A stretch of 64,000 nucleotides of DNA. Origin: Streptomyces sparsogenes (GTDB taxonomy: Bacteria; Actinomycetota; Actinomycetes; Streptomycetales; Streptomycetaceae). Each line of letters begins with the position of its first letter. The first letter of the stretch is position 1. Positions 41,162-48,916 of this stretch are shown here, piece by piece. Under the pieces are notes generated by a model, which worked only from the letters and a program-made list of their open reading frames with translations, was not told the origin of the DNA and searched no databases. The position numbers and the translations under genes are program-made. The stretch covers positions 122,266 through 186,265 of the forward strand of contig NZ_MAXF01000020.1 of NCBI RefSeq assembly GCF_001704635.1, read 5' to 3'.

Positions 41162-42367
41162 ATGGTCACCGACATCAGAGACACCACCCATGCCGTCGAT
41201 GCCGCCGCCGTCATGCGGCTGCTCCCGGCCCGGCCCCGGCTGCTCGCCCTGGGCGAGCCCACCCACGGCGAGGACACCGTTCTCGAGGTGCGCAACGAGC
41301 TGTTCCGGCAGCTGGTCGAGCAGGAGGGCTACCGGACGATCGCGATCGAGAGCGACTGCCTGCTGGGCCTGATCGTGGACGACTACGTCACCTCGGGCAC
41401 CGGCACCCTGGACGAGGTCATGGAGCGCGGCTTCAGCCACACGTGGTTCAACGCGTCCGCGCCCAACCGCGAGCTGGTGCGCTGGATGCGCGCGTACAAC
41501 GACGGCCGGCCCGCGTCCGAACGGCTCCGCTTCGCGGGTTTCGACGGCCCGCTGGAGATCACTCACGCCGCGAGCCCCCGGCAGGCCCTCACCGCGCTCC
41601 ACGGCTACCTCGCGGCCCAGGTGGACGCGGACCTGCTGCCCTGCGCCCCCGAGACGCTCGACCGCCTGCTCGGCGACGACGACCGGTGGACCGACCCCGA
41701 CGCGATGAGGGACCCGGCGAAGTCCATGGGGCGGTCGGCCGAGGCCAGGGAGTTGCGGCTGCTCGCCGACGAACTGGTGGCACTGCTCGACGAGCAGACA
41801 CCCCACCTGATCGCAGAGACCTCCCGGGAGGGCTGGGACCGGGCGCGCCTGTACGGGCGCACCGCGACCGGCCTGCTGCGCTACCACTTCTGGATGGCCG
41901 ACACCTCACCGGCGCGCATGACCCGGCTGGCGGGCCTGCGGGCCCGGATGATGGCCGACAACCTGCTCGCCGTCACCGAGCGGGGCCCGGCCCTCGTCCA
42001 CGCCCACAACTCCCACTTCCAGCGGGAGAAGAGCACGATGCCATGGAACGGGAAGCCGCTGGAGTGGTGGAGCACCGGCGCGCTGGTCAGCGCCCGGCAC
42101 GGCGAGGAGTACGCCTTCGTGGCCACCGCCCTCGGCACGATCCGGCACCAGGGCGTGGACACGCCGCCGCCGGACACCCTCGAAGGGCTGCTGTACGAGC
42201 TGCCCGAGGACCGCTGCGTCGTGGACGCCCGCCGGCTGGCCACCGCCCTCGGCGACACCCGGCCCGCGCCCCGCGTGTCCCCCTGGTTCGGCTACGCCCC
42301 GCTCGACCCGGCCCACCTGGCGGACCTCGACGGCCTGGTGTTCGTCAAGGACGTCACGCGGGGCTAG
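41162..42367 (+). CDS. Erythromycin esterase family protein
   Basis: A 401-residue EreA/EreB-like protein. Family residues include LGEPTHGEDTVLEVRNELFRQLVEQEGYRTIAIESD (metal/catalytic His and Glu), LRFAGFDGPLE, and HAHNSHFQREKSTMPW with the His pair. EreA/B hydrolyse the macrolide lactone, but most family members have unknown substrates, so resistance should not be assumed. No ribosome site precedes ATG 41162, because the dyad occupies that position. The transcript may be leaderless or the true start may be further in. It overlaps the convergent acetyltransferase gene by 14 bases. Confidence 0.85.
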   Translation: MVTDIRDTTHAVDAAAVMRLLPARPRLLALGEPTHGEDTVLEVRNELFRQLVEQEGYRTIAIESDCLLGLIVDDYVTSGTGTLDEVMERGFSHTWFNASAPNRELVRWMRAYNDGRPASERLRFAGFDGPLEITHAASPRQALTALHGYLAAQVDADLLPCAPETLDRLLGDDDRWTDPDAMRDPAKSMGRSAEARELRLLADELVALLDEQTPHLIAETSREGWDRARLYGRTATGLLRYHFWMADTSPARMTRLAGLRARMMADNLLAVTERGPALVHAHNSHFQREKSTMPWNGKPLEWWSTGALVSARHGEEYAFVATALGTIRHQGVDTPPPDTLEGLLYELPEDRCVVDARRLATALGDTRPAPRVSPWFGYAPLDPAHLADLDGLVFVKDVTRG

Positions 42368-42971
42368 CCCCGCCTGAGGTGGCACGGCGGCGCTCCCAGG
42401 CCTCCCGCGTCAGGTCGTACTCGACCTCGCCGTGCTCCGATCCGTCGATGACCTCCGGCCAGTCGCCGAAGTAGGTGCGGACGAAGGTCAGGCCGGACTT
42501 CTCCATCACCCGCCGCGACGCGGCGTTGACGGTCATCGTGTTCGCGGTCACCCGCTGGACACCCAGCTCGGTGAACCCCTTGTGGATCAGCGCCCGCGCG
42601 CCCTCGGTGGCGTAGCCGCGCCCCCAGGTGGCGGCCCGCAGCCGGTACCCGAGCTCCACCACGGCCGGGCTGTCGTCCTCCAGCGGCCGGAACTCGAACC
42701 ACCCGAGAAACGCCCCAGCATCCTCCGCCCTAGCATCCTCCGCCCCTGTGCCCTTCGCCTCGGCCGCCCAGTAGCCGAAGGTTCCCAGGCCCGGGTGGCG
42801 GTGGAGGAGTCGCGGCAGGTGCCGGGTCCGGATCGTGTCGCGGGGCGTGGGCCGGCCGCCGTTGATGTACCGCATCACCTCGGGGTCGCCGTAGAGCTCC
42901 ACGAGCCGGTCCACGTCGTCGGGGGTGAACGGGCGCAGCACCATCCGCTCGGTCTCCAGGAAGATGTCCAT
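42354..42971 (-). CDS. GNAT-family N-acetyltransferase (RimJ/RimL type)
   Basis: A 205-residue protein with MDIFLETERMVLRPFTPDDVDRL at the N-terminus, ELGYRLRAATWGRGYATEGARALIHKGF (acetyl-CoA pyrophosphate loop, RGYATEG) and VNAASRRVMEKSGL. It acetylates an amine of a protein N-terminus or small molecule. An in-frame AEDARAEDAG duplication lies at the centre. ATG 42971 has GAGGA 8 bases upstream. Its 3' end overlaps the convergent esterase gene by 14 bases. Confidence 0.87.
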   Translation of the reverse strand: MDIFLETERMVLRPFTPDDVDRLVELYGDPEVMRYINGGRPTPRDTIRTRHLPRLLHRHPGLGTFGYWAAEAKGTGAEDARAEDAGAFLGWFEFRPLEDDSPAVVELGYRLRAATWGRGYATEGARALIHKGFTELGVQRVTANTMTVNAASRRVMEKSGLTFVRTYFGDWPEVIDGSEHGEVEYDLTREAWERRRATSGGASPA

Positions 42972-43036
42972 GGCGCGATCCTCACGGCCCTCACGCGGCT
43001 CCGCCACCGAATATGCCCGCCGCGACCCGGTGGTGC

Positions 43037-43468
43037 TCAGGGGTGCATACGAGCGCCCTTGAGCACCTTGTCGACCGCGTTGCGCGGCCCGTACACGGCC
43101 AGCCCCACCAGGTCGAGCCCGCCCTTGGGCACGGCCCGTACCGCCGCGCGGTTGTCCCGGTCGTTGCCGGTGGAGAAGAGGTCGGAGGTGAACACCGCGC
43201 GGGGAAGCGCGCGGGACAGGGCGCGGTCGTGGGCCGCGGTCAGGGTCTCCTTCGTCCCCTCGAAGACCAGGACGGGCTGGCGGAACATCGGCAGGTACGG
43301 GGTGTCGTCGGCGTCGGCGTACGGCTCGCCGATCACCTCGGGCAGCTCCGAGCCCAGGCCGCTGACCAGGAACGCGGTCACGTTCAGCCGCTGCCAGGTC
43401 CGCAGGTCCTCCCGCAGCAGCACGGCGATCTTCGTATCGAAACGTACGGGGGTGGTCTCAGTCGTCAT
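43037..43468 (-). CDS. DUF2000 family protein (PTH2-like fold)
   Basis: A 143-residue protein with KIAVLLREDLRTWQRLNVTAFLVSGLGSELPEVIGEPYADADD and LDLVGLAVYGPRNAVDKVLKG. DUF2000 proteins share the peptidyl-tRNA hydrolase 2 fold; the function is not established. It is divergently paired with an AraC regulator (49-bp gap), a recurring arrangement that suggests regulation by that protein. ATG 43468. Confidence 0.83.
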   Translation of the reverse strand: MTTETTPVRFDTKIAVLLREDLRTWQRLNVTAFLVSGLGSELPEVIGEPYADADDTPYLPMFRQPVLVFEGTKETLTAAHDRALSRALPRAVFTSDLFSTGNDRDNRAAVRAVPKGGLDLVGLAVYGPRNAVDKVLKGARMHP

Positions 43469-43517
43469 GCCCCGAGCCTGCCGACCGGCCCGCCGCACCG
43501 TCTTGTACGTTTCTGGC

Positions 43518-44321
43518 ATGGTGTCCCGGCATGAGGTGTTCGCTTGGCGCCCGCGGGTCCCGGGCGTCGTGGAGGTCTTCCACGCCCACTTCACCGAGCA
43601 CGCGTACCCGATGCACGTCCACGACGTGTGGACGCTGCTGATCGTCGACAACGGCGCGGTCCGCTACGACCTGAACCGCCGCGAGTGCGGCACCCCCGGC
43701 GACACCGTGTCCCTGCTCCCCCCGCAGGTGCCGCACAACGGCTCACCGGCCACCCCGCAGGGGTTCCGCAAGCGGGTGCTCTACCTGGACCTGCCCCAGC
43801 TCGACAAGGGACTGATCGGCCCGGCGGTGGACCACCCCGACATGGCCGACCCGCTCCTGCGCCGGCGCGTCGGCCGGCTGCACTCCGTCTTGGCGCACCC
43901 CGGCGACGAGCTGGAGGCCGAGTCCCGGCTCGCCCTGATCGGCGAACGCCTGCGCGGCCATCTGCTGCCCCGGCTCGCCGCCCGCCCGCCGAAGCCCGAC
44001 CGCGGCGTGGCCCACAGCCTGCGGGAACTGCTCGACGAGCGGCTGCTCCACGGCGTGACCCTGGACGACGCCGCCAAGCTGGTGCACGCCCACCCCACCC
44101 ACCTGGTGCGGGCCTTCTCCACGGCCTTCGGCATCGCCCCGCACCAGTACCTGATGGCCCGGCGGGTGGACCGCGCCCGCCGGCTGCTCCTCGACGGCCG
44201 CCCGCCCGCGGAGGTGGCCACCGCGGTCGGCTTCTACGACCAGTCGCATCTGACCCGGCACTTCAAACGGTTCATCGGCATCACCCCGGGACGCTACGCC
44301 CGGACCGCGGCGGGGGCCTGA
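43518..44321 (+). CDS. AraC-family transcriptional regulator
   Basis: A 267-residue protein. An N-terminal cupin-like sensor domain (HVHDVWTLLIVDNGAVRYDLNRRE ... PGDTVSLLPPQVPHNG) is joined to two C-terminal helix-turn-helix motifs (TLDDAAKLVHAHPTHLVRAFSTAFGIAPHQYLMARRVDRARRLL; PPAEVATAVGFYDQSHLTRHFKRFIGITPGRYAR). It probably controls the divergent DUF2000 gene in response to a small ligand. ATG 43518; a GTG follows immediately. It converges with the TetR gene across a 10-base gap. Confidence 0.9.
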   Translation: MVSRHEVFAWRPRVPGVVEVFHAHFTEHAYPMHVHDVWTLLIVDNGAVRYDLNRRECGTPGDTVSLLPPQVPHNGSPATPQGFRKRVLYLDLPQLDKGLIGPAVDHPDMADPLLRRRVGRLHSVLAHPGDELEAESRLALIGERLRGHLLPRLAARPPKPDRGVAHSLRELLDERLLHGVTLDDAAKLVHAHPTHLVRAFSTAFGIAPHQYLMARRVDRARRLLLDGRPPAEVATAVGFYDQSHLTRHFKRFIGITPGRYARTAAGA

Positions 44322-44331
44322 GCCGGGCGGG

Positions 44332-44982
44332 TCAGATGCCGCGTTCGATCATGTCGATGACATGCCGGCCGGCGTCCTGGGCCTGGGTGGGGTGCAGGCC
44401 GCGCAGGGGGCCGTCGATGAGCAGCACGGCGAGGCCGTGGACGGCGGACCAGGCGAGGAACTCGGCTCCGGGGCGGCGGTCCTCGGGGAGGAGGCCGGTC
44501 TCCACCAGGTCGTCGAGGGCGGCGCCGAGGAGTTCGAAGGGGGTCCTGCCACCGGCTCCGGCGGCGGTTTCGGCGGCGGCGTGGGCCATGTCGCCGGGGA
44601 CGTGGAAGGCGGCGCGGAACAGGCCCGGCTGCTCCTGGGCGAAGCGCAGGTAGCCGGTGCCGACCGCGCGGAAGCGGGCGCGGGCGGCGGCGACCGGGTC
44701 GTCGGCGGGCGGCAGGGCGGCCTGCTCGGCCTCCATGGTGCGGGCCGCCTCGGCCATGGCGGCCTGGGACACGGCGTGCAGCAGGGCGGCCCGGTCGGCG
44801 AAGTGCCGGTACGCCGCGTTGGGCACCACCCCCGCGTGGCGGGTCGCGGCCCGCAGCACGACGGCCTCGGGCCCGCCCTCGCGGGCGAGTTCGAGTCCGG
44901 CCTTGATGAGCGCGTTCCGCAGGTCGCCATGGCGGTAGGTGTCCCGCTTCGGCTTGCCGCCCTCGGCCACGGTCAACCTCAC
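44332..44982 (-). CDS. TetR-family regulator (TetR_C_13-like)
   Basis: A 216-residue protein. DNA-binding helices lie in YRHGDLRNALIKAGLELAREGGPEAVVLRAATRHAGVVPNAAYRHFADRAALLHAV. The C-terminal ligand domain includes FAQEQPGLFRAAFHVPGDM and FLAWSAVHGLAVLLIDGPL. Start may be GTG 44982 or GTG 44970; the latter has GTGAGG about 6 bases upstream. Two similar operator-like dyads lie between it and the divergent DUF4287 gene. Confidence 0.85.
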   Translation of the reverse strand: MRLTVAEGGKPKRDTYRHGDLRNALIKAGLELAREGGPEAVVLRAATRHAGVVPNAAYRHFADRAALLHAVSQAAMAEAARTMEAEQAALPPADDPVAAARARFRAVGTGYLRFAQEQPGLFRAAFHVPGDMAHAAAETAAGAGGRTPFELLGAALDDLVETGLLPEDRRPGAEFLAWSAVHGLAVLLIDGPLRGLHPTQAQDAGRHVIDMIERGI

Positions 44983-44991
44983 CCATCCCCT

Positions 44992-45011
44992 ATGTGGACA
45001 GCATCCACTTA
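44992..45011. promoter_or_regulatory. Putative TetR operator 1
   Basis: ATGTGGACAGCATCCACTTA contains the dyad GTGGA-N5-TCCAC, 10 bases upstream of the TetR start. It resembles operator 2. Confidence 0.6.
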
Positions 45012-45061
45012 GCTCGCCTAGACTCCTGCCCGACGGGGGGACGGATCGCCGCACCCTCCGA

Positions 45062-45081
45062 ATGTGGACATCGTACACAAG
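45062..45081. promoter_or_regulatory. Putative TetR operator 2
   Basis: ATGTGGACATCGTACACAAG shares its first nine bases with operator 1 and has the dyad TGTG-N9-CACA. It lies about 64 bases upstream of the DUF4287 gene. Confidence 0.55.
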
Positions 45082-45144
45082 GGTGGATCGGCAGGACGGC
45101 AACCGGTCCGCCGGAACCCGACGACACGGAGGACGACGCACGAC

Positions 45145-45360
45145 ATGACCGCACCCGTAAAAGGCCCCGCCAGCTACTTCCCCTCGATCGAGAAGAAGTA
45201 CGGCCGCCCGATAGCCGAGTGGAAGGACCTCATCCGCTCCTCGCCGCTGACCAAGCACATGGAGCTCGTCACCTGGCTCAAGAACGAACACGGCCTCGGG
45301 CACGGCCACGCCAACGCCCTTGTCGCCCACACCCTCGCCGAGGAGACCAAGGCGTGCTGA
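45145..45360 (+). CDS. DUF4287 domain protein (71 aa)
   Basis: Small soluble protein: KGPASYFPSIEKKYGRPIAEWKDLIRSSPLTKHMELVTWLKNEHGLGHGHANALVAHTLAE. This matches the DUF4287 pattern (ySIEkkyGrpi ... LKxxHglGHGHANALV), of unknown function and often next to TetR genes. GGAGG lies about 12 bases upstream of ATG 45145, rather far. It is probably repressed by the divergent TetR protein. Confidence 0.85.
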   Translation: MTAPVKGPASYFPSIEKKYGRPIAEWKDLIRSSPLTKHMELVTWLKNEHGLGHGHANALVAHTLAEETKAC

Positions 45361-45409
45361 CAGGCGGTCAGCACGGGCGGTCGGCACAGGCGGCGATCAG
45401 CACAGGCGG

Positions 45410-46033
45410 TCAGCCCTCGAAGCCCTGGTCGCTCAGGATCTTGTCGATACGGGCGCGGTGCGCCGCCTCCCACGCGTCGAGGGTCTCCCCGGCCTCCTTG
45501 GCCAGCTTCGCCTCAGCCGCGCGGAGCACCTCCTCACGGCGGGCGTGCGGAGTGACCACGACACCCTCCTCGTCGGCCACCACGATGTCACCGGCGTGCA
45601 CCTCGACGCCGCCGCACCGCACCGCGACATTCAGCGGCCCGGCCGCCGCCTTGGCCCCCGGGATCGGAATCACTCCCCTGGCGAAGACGGGGAAGCCCAT
45701 CTCGCGCACCTCGCCGAGGTCACGTATCACTCCGTCGAGCACGAACGCCGCGATGCCACGGCGCTGAGCGACGGCGCAGACGTTTCCCCCGGCGAGCGCG
45801 TAGTCCACATCCCCCGACTCGACCACGACGACCGAGCCCGGCTCCGCACGGTGGATGGCCGCATGGAGCATCAGGTTGTCGCCGGGAGGGCACCGCACGG
45901 TGAACGCGGGACCGGCGACGCGCGGGGTCGGGGACCAGAGCGGGCGGATGCCGATGTCCATGACCTGCGCACGGCCGAGAACATCGGCGAGAGTGGTCGG
46001 GGGGATGTGCGCGAAGCCGGTGGCGTCGGTCAT
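45410..46033 (-). CDS. RraA-like protein (4-hydroxy-4-methyl-2-oxoglutarate aldolase family)
   Basis: A 207-residue RraA-fold protein. The active-site block AGGNVCAVAQRRGIAAFVLDGVIRDLGEV includes the G-x20-R-D-like substrate and metal residues. HAGDIVVADEEGVVVTPHAR follows. Family members are metal-dependent HMG/CHA aldolases or oxaloacetate decarboxylases; RNase E inhibition belongs to a subgroup. The C-terminal helix (AKLAKEAGETLDAWEAAHRARIDKILSDQGF) is typical of the aldolase-like subgroup. ATG 46033 with GGAGGAAGG upstream. Confidence 0.83.
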   Translation of the reverse strand: MTDATGFAHIPPTTLADVLGRAQVMDIGIRPLWSPTPRVAGPAFTVRCPPGDNLMLHAAIHRAEPGSVVVVESGDVDYALAGGNVCAVAQRRGIAAFVLDGVIRDLGEVREMGFPVFARGVIPIPGAKAAAGPLNVAVRCGGVEVHAGDIVVADEEGVVVTPHARREEVLRAAEAKLAKEAGETLDAWEAAHRARIDKILSDQGFEG

Positions 46034-46143
46034 GGGGCTGCCTTCCTCCGTGGACGGGGGGCCCGCCGGGCCCCCTCCGCCATGATCGCCCACCCCGGCG
46101 CTTACGACATGGAATCCCCCGAAGCACTCCGCCCGCGCGCCCG

Positions 46144-47490
46144 CTACCGGAAATCGCCGATCTGGGCGTTTCCGCGCAACATGAAGTCGTCCCCCACTCC
46201 GGCCGGGAGCGGTCCCAGATCCTCCGGCTCCCCGGGCGACCTCAGGCTGGCGCGGTACAGCCTCACATCGCCCTCGTCCAGGACCTCTTTTGCCGCGATA
46301 TAGAGGTACTGACGGTCCGCGGACAGGGCAATGGAGAGGATCTGGTTGTTCGTCTCGCGGGCGATTTCCGCCTTCACCCCCGTCTCCAGCGGGTCGCTCG
46401 CGGCGGCCCTTTTCCCCAGCTCGCTCGCATCGACCCGAACGGTGAAGAAGGTGTGTGACGCCCCCTCACAGAGGAGGTCGTCGTCGTTGACCCAGGCCAC
46501 GGGATCGCAAGCACGCACATCGGCGCCGTCACGCACGATCATCTGGTCGGTGGGCCCGTCGAAGATCGAGTCGTCGGACAGCCGGTCCATGCGGGGCTCC
46601 AGGAGATCGAGGTCGAGCCCGTCATACGAGTCGATGCCGTCGATGACGGTGCCGGCCTGGACGGCGAATTTCCCGCTCGGGTGAATGAGGCGCGGACAGG
46701 TGACGGCCGCCGAGCTCACCGGACGGTAGAAGTACTCGTCCTCCGGCCCGAGTCGTCGTCCGTGACAGGCTTTGCTGATCGGGTGCCGGGTGAGGCGGCC
46801 GTTCTCGTCCGCCGAGTAGTACACCTGCTCGTCCCGTAGAAACCACAGCGATCCGTCCGGAGCGAAACCGGGAGCCGCGTCCGAGTGCGTTTCGGGGCTG
46901 TAGCCCTTCTTCCGCGCGGCTTCGGTGATGTCCGTGAACTCCCCCGTGGCCAGGTCCAGCCACCCCACATGTGACGACGTGAGGGCGCCCACCTCCTTTG
47001 TGACCACCTCGACCGCCACCCGCCGACCGTCCGGCGAGACCGGGCTGACCCCCGAGTCCGCCACGTTCCCGGCGTACTCCGGTTTCCCGCAGAGGCTGCG
47101 TACGGACGCCCGGTCCGCGTCCGCCTTCTCTGCGATCTCGGAGAGCCGGGACAACAGCGGTGCCTCGGAGTACGTGGCGACACGCTTGCCGAACGTGGCG
47201 TCGAAGGCCGCGACCTGCTCCCCCTTCTCGTCGTCGTCCCAGCAGATCACCGGGCCGGTGGCCGAGGCCACGCGGGAGAGGTTCTTCCGCACCGTGGCGA
47301 GCTCGTCCTCCGCCGAACCCGCCGCGCCCGCCCCGGGCTTGTGCCCACCCTCGTCCGAGACGCCGCCGCGCCCGGAGTCCTTGTCCGAGTCGCCGGACGC
47401 TCCGCACCCGGTCAGCCCGCCCACCGCCAGCACGGTCGCGGCGGCCGCCGCGACCCAGCCGCGCGCACCGGACCCATACGTCTTACTCAC
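46144..47490 (-). CDS. Lipoprotein with a probable beta-propeller domain
   Basis: A 448-residue protein. The lipobox is GGLTGC at about residue 29, after a basic start and Ala-rich hydrophobic stretch, followed by a Gly/Ser/Asp linker. The mature domain shows recurrent blades such as VSPDGRRVAVEVVTKE, GFAPDGSLWFLRDE, HPSGKFAVQAGTV and LSADRQYLYIAA, as in TolB-like or WD-like propellers. Function unknown. The GTG start at 47490 has GGAGAG about 7 bases upstream. It is divergent from a TetR gene. Confidence 0.78.
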   Translation of the reverse strand: MSKTYGSGARGWVAAAAATVLAVGGLTGCGASGDSDKDSGRGGVSDEGGHKPGAGAAGSAEDELATVRKNLSRVASATGPVICWDDDEKGEQVAAFDATFGKRVATYSEAPLLSRLSEIAEKADADRASVRSLCGKPEYAGNVADSGVSPVSPDGRRVAVEVVTKEVGALTSSHVGWLDLATGEFTDITEAARKKGYSPETHSDAAPGFAPDGSLWFLRDEQVYYSADENGRLTRHPISKACHGRRLGPEDEYFYRPVSSAAVTCPRLIHPSGKFAVQAGTVIDGIDSYDGLDLDLLEPRMDRLSDDSIFDGPTDQMIVRDGADVRACDPVAWVNDDDLLCEGASHTFFTVRVDASELGKRAAASDPLETGVKAEIARETNNQILSIALSADRQYLYIAAKEVLDEGDVRLYRASLRSPGEPEDLGPLPAGVGDDFMLRGNAQIGDFR

Positions 47491-47686
47491 TCAGCTCTCC
47501 GCCTTCCCCCATGGCACGGCCGCGACAGCGCCGACCCCTTGCCGGGGCAGCACAACCGTGACTGCCCTTAGAAGCGAGAATAGTATTAACCATGCGATGA
47601 CCCTTCACCACAAGTCGGCTGCCCCATACGCCCGACAGCCGATGAAGGATCATTGGGGCGCACCCGACCAGCAGGAGGAGGCGACG

Positions 47687-48466
47687 GTGTCCGGCACCGA
47701 CGGAGGCAAAGACGGCGGCAACGACGGCGGCGGGGGCGCGCGCGTGGCGGGGCTGACGCGGCGGGAGCGGCTGCGGGCGGAGCTGGAGCGGGACGCCAAG
47801 GCCGCCGCGCGCCGGATCACGGCCGCGGAGGGAGTCGAGGGCCTCACCGTCGCCGCCGTGGCGCGCAGCGTCGGGGTGACCTCACCCGCCCTCTACCGCT
47901 ACTTCGACGGCAGGAACGGGCTGATCCTCGCCGTCTACGACGACGTCATGGCGGAGTTCATGCAGGTGGTCGGCGGGGCGGTGGAGCGCCAGGACCCCGA
48001 CGACATCAGCGCCCGGCTGCACGCCGCCACCCGCGCCGTGCTGGACTGGTCGATGGCCAACCCGGCGGAGTTCAACCTGCTCATGGGGGCCGGCTATCCC
48101 CAGGCGGCCGCCGCGTCGGCGGAGGACATCCCGCAGGCCATATCGCGCGAGCTGGGCGGGATGTTCGGGCAGCTCTTCACGCGGCTGTGGCGCGAGAAGG
48201 GTCTGGCGCACCCGTCCGACGAGGAGATCGATCCGGCCCTGGTGCCGCAGTTGCGGACCTACCGCGAGGTCGTCGGGCTGGATGTGCCCATCGGCGTGGT
48301 GTTCCTGATGCTCACCTGCTGGCGACAGATCTACGGCATGCTCTGCCTGGCCGTCTACCGCCACATGTCCTTCGCGCTCAGCGACCCGGTGCCGCTGTTC
48401 GAGGACATGATGGACCGTCTCCTCGGCCTTCTCGGCCTCAGCCGCAGCCCCCGCCTGGTGCTCTGA
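47687..48466 (+). CDS. TetR-family regulator (TetR_C_13/WHG-type)
   Basis: A 259-residue protein. A Gly/Asp-rich N-terminal tail precedes the DNA-binding region AKAAARRITAAEGVEGLTVAAVARSVGVTSPALYRYFDGRNGLILAVYDDV. The C-terminal domain has ATRAVLDWSMANPAEFNLLMGAGYPQ, the conserved pattern of WHG-type TetR proteins. I chose GTG 47687 because AGGAGG lies just upstream; ATG 47597 and 47642 are in frame but lack sites. A low-GC stretch at 47572-47595 (GAATAGTATTAACCATG) is a possible operator. The target may be the divergent lipoprotein gene. Confidence 0.83.
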   Translation: MSGTDGGKDGGNDGGGGARVAGLTRRERLRAELERDAKAAARRITAAEGVEGLTVAAVARSVGVTSPALYRYFDGRNGLILAVYDDVMAEFMQVVGGAVERQDPDDISARLHAATRAVLDWSMANPAEFNLLMGAGYPQAAAASAEDIPQAISRELGGMFGQLFTRLWREKGLAHPSDEEIDPALVPQLRTYREVVGLDVPIGVVFLMLTCWRQIYGMLCLAVYRHMSFALSDPVPLFEDMMDRLLGLLGLSRSPRLVL

Positions 48467-48617
48467 GCAGCAGCGCGCCGCCGACCGCGCGCACGGCGGC
48501 GCGGTCGGCGAGCGGATCCGGCGGGCCGGGGCCCACCCGGAGCGTACGGGCCCGTCCGGGAGGGGCCGGTCCAGCGGTCCCGACCGCCGTGGAAGGGCCC
48601 GGGTCGGCGCCGGATAA

Positions 48618-48742
48618 AGTATCCGTGAAAACTTCATCCGCGTCCGATCGGGGGAAGCCGGTGAGAATCCGGCGCTGACCCGCAACCGTGAGTACGGGCT
48701 GTGTGTGCCGCAGGGCGTACGAGCCGGAGCACCTGGTCGGCC
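48618..48742 (+). ncRNA. Cobalamin (adenosylcobalamin) riboswitch
   Basis: The core B12 box reads AAGCCGGTGAGAATCCGGC from 48655, then GCTGACCCGCAACCGTGA, nearly the textbook consensus. A downstream GAGCCGGAGCACCTGGTCGG segment (48721-48740) fits the conserved 3' part. The leader runs another 175 bases to the first gene and contains a GC-rich stem around 48762-48785 that could act as expression platform. It should shut off the downstream uptake operon when cobalamin is abundant. Confidence 0.93.
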
Positions 48743-48916
48743 GCACCGCAGGCTCCCGCCGTCGGCCCGTCCGGCGGCGGCACCGTCGAGGTATGCGGAG
48801 CTGAGCCCGGTGTCATCGCGTCGTACGTCCCTCGGCGTGCGGGGTGGGCGGCCGTGCGCGGCCGCGTACCGCTGTCCGTCCACCGCCGAGATCACCGACC
48901 GAGAGGCACCGTCGCC

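Noticed and set aside
41162..42367. Calling the erythromycin-esterase-like gene a macrolide resistance gene
   Set aside because: The family is broad and most members have unknown substrates; sequence alone does not support resistance.
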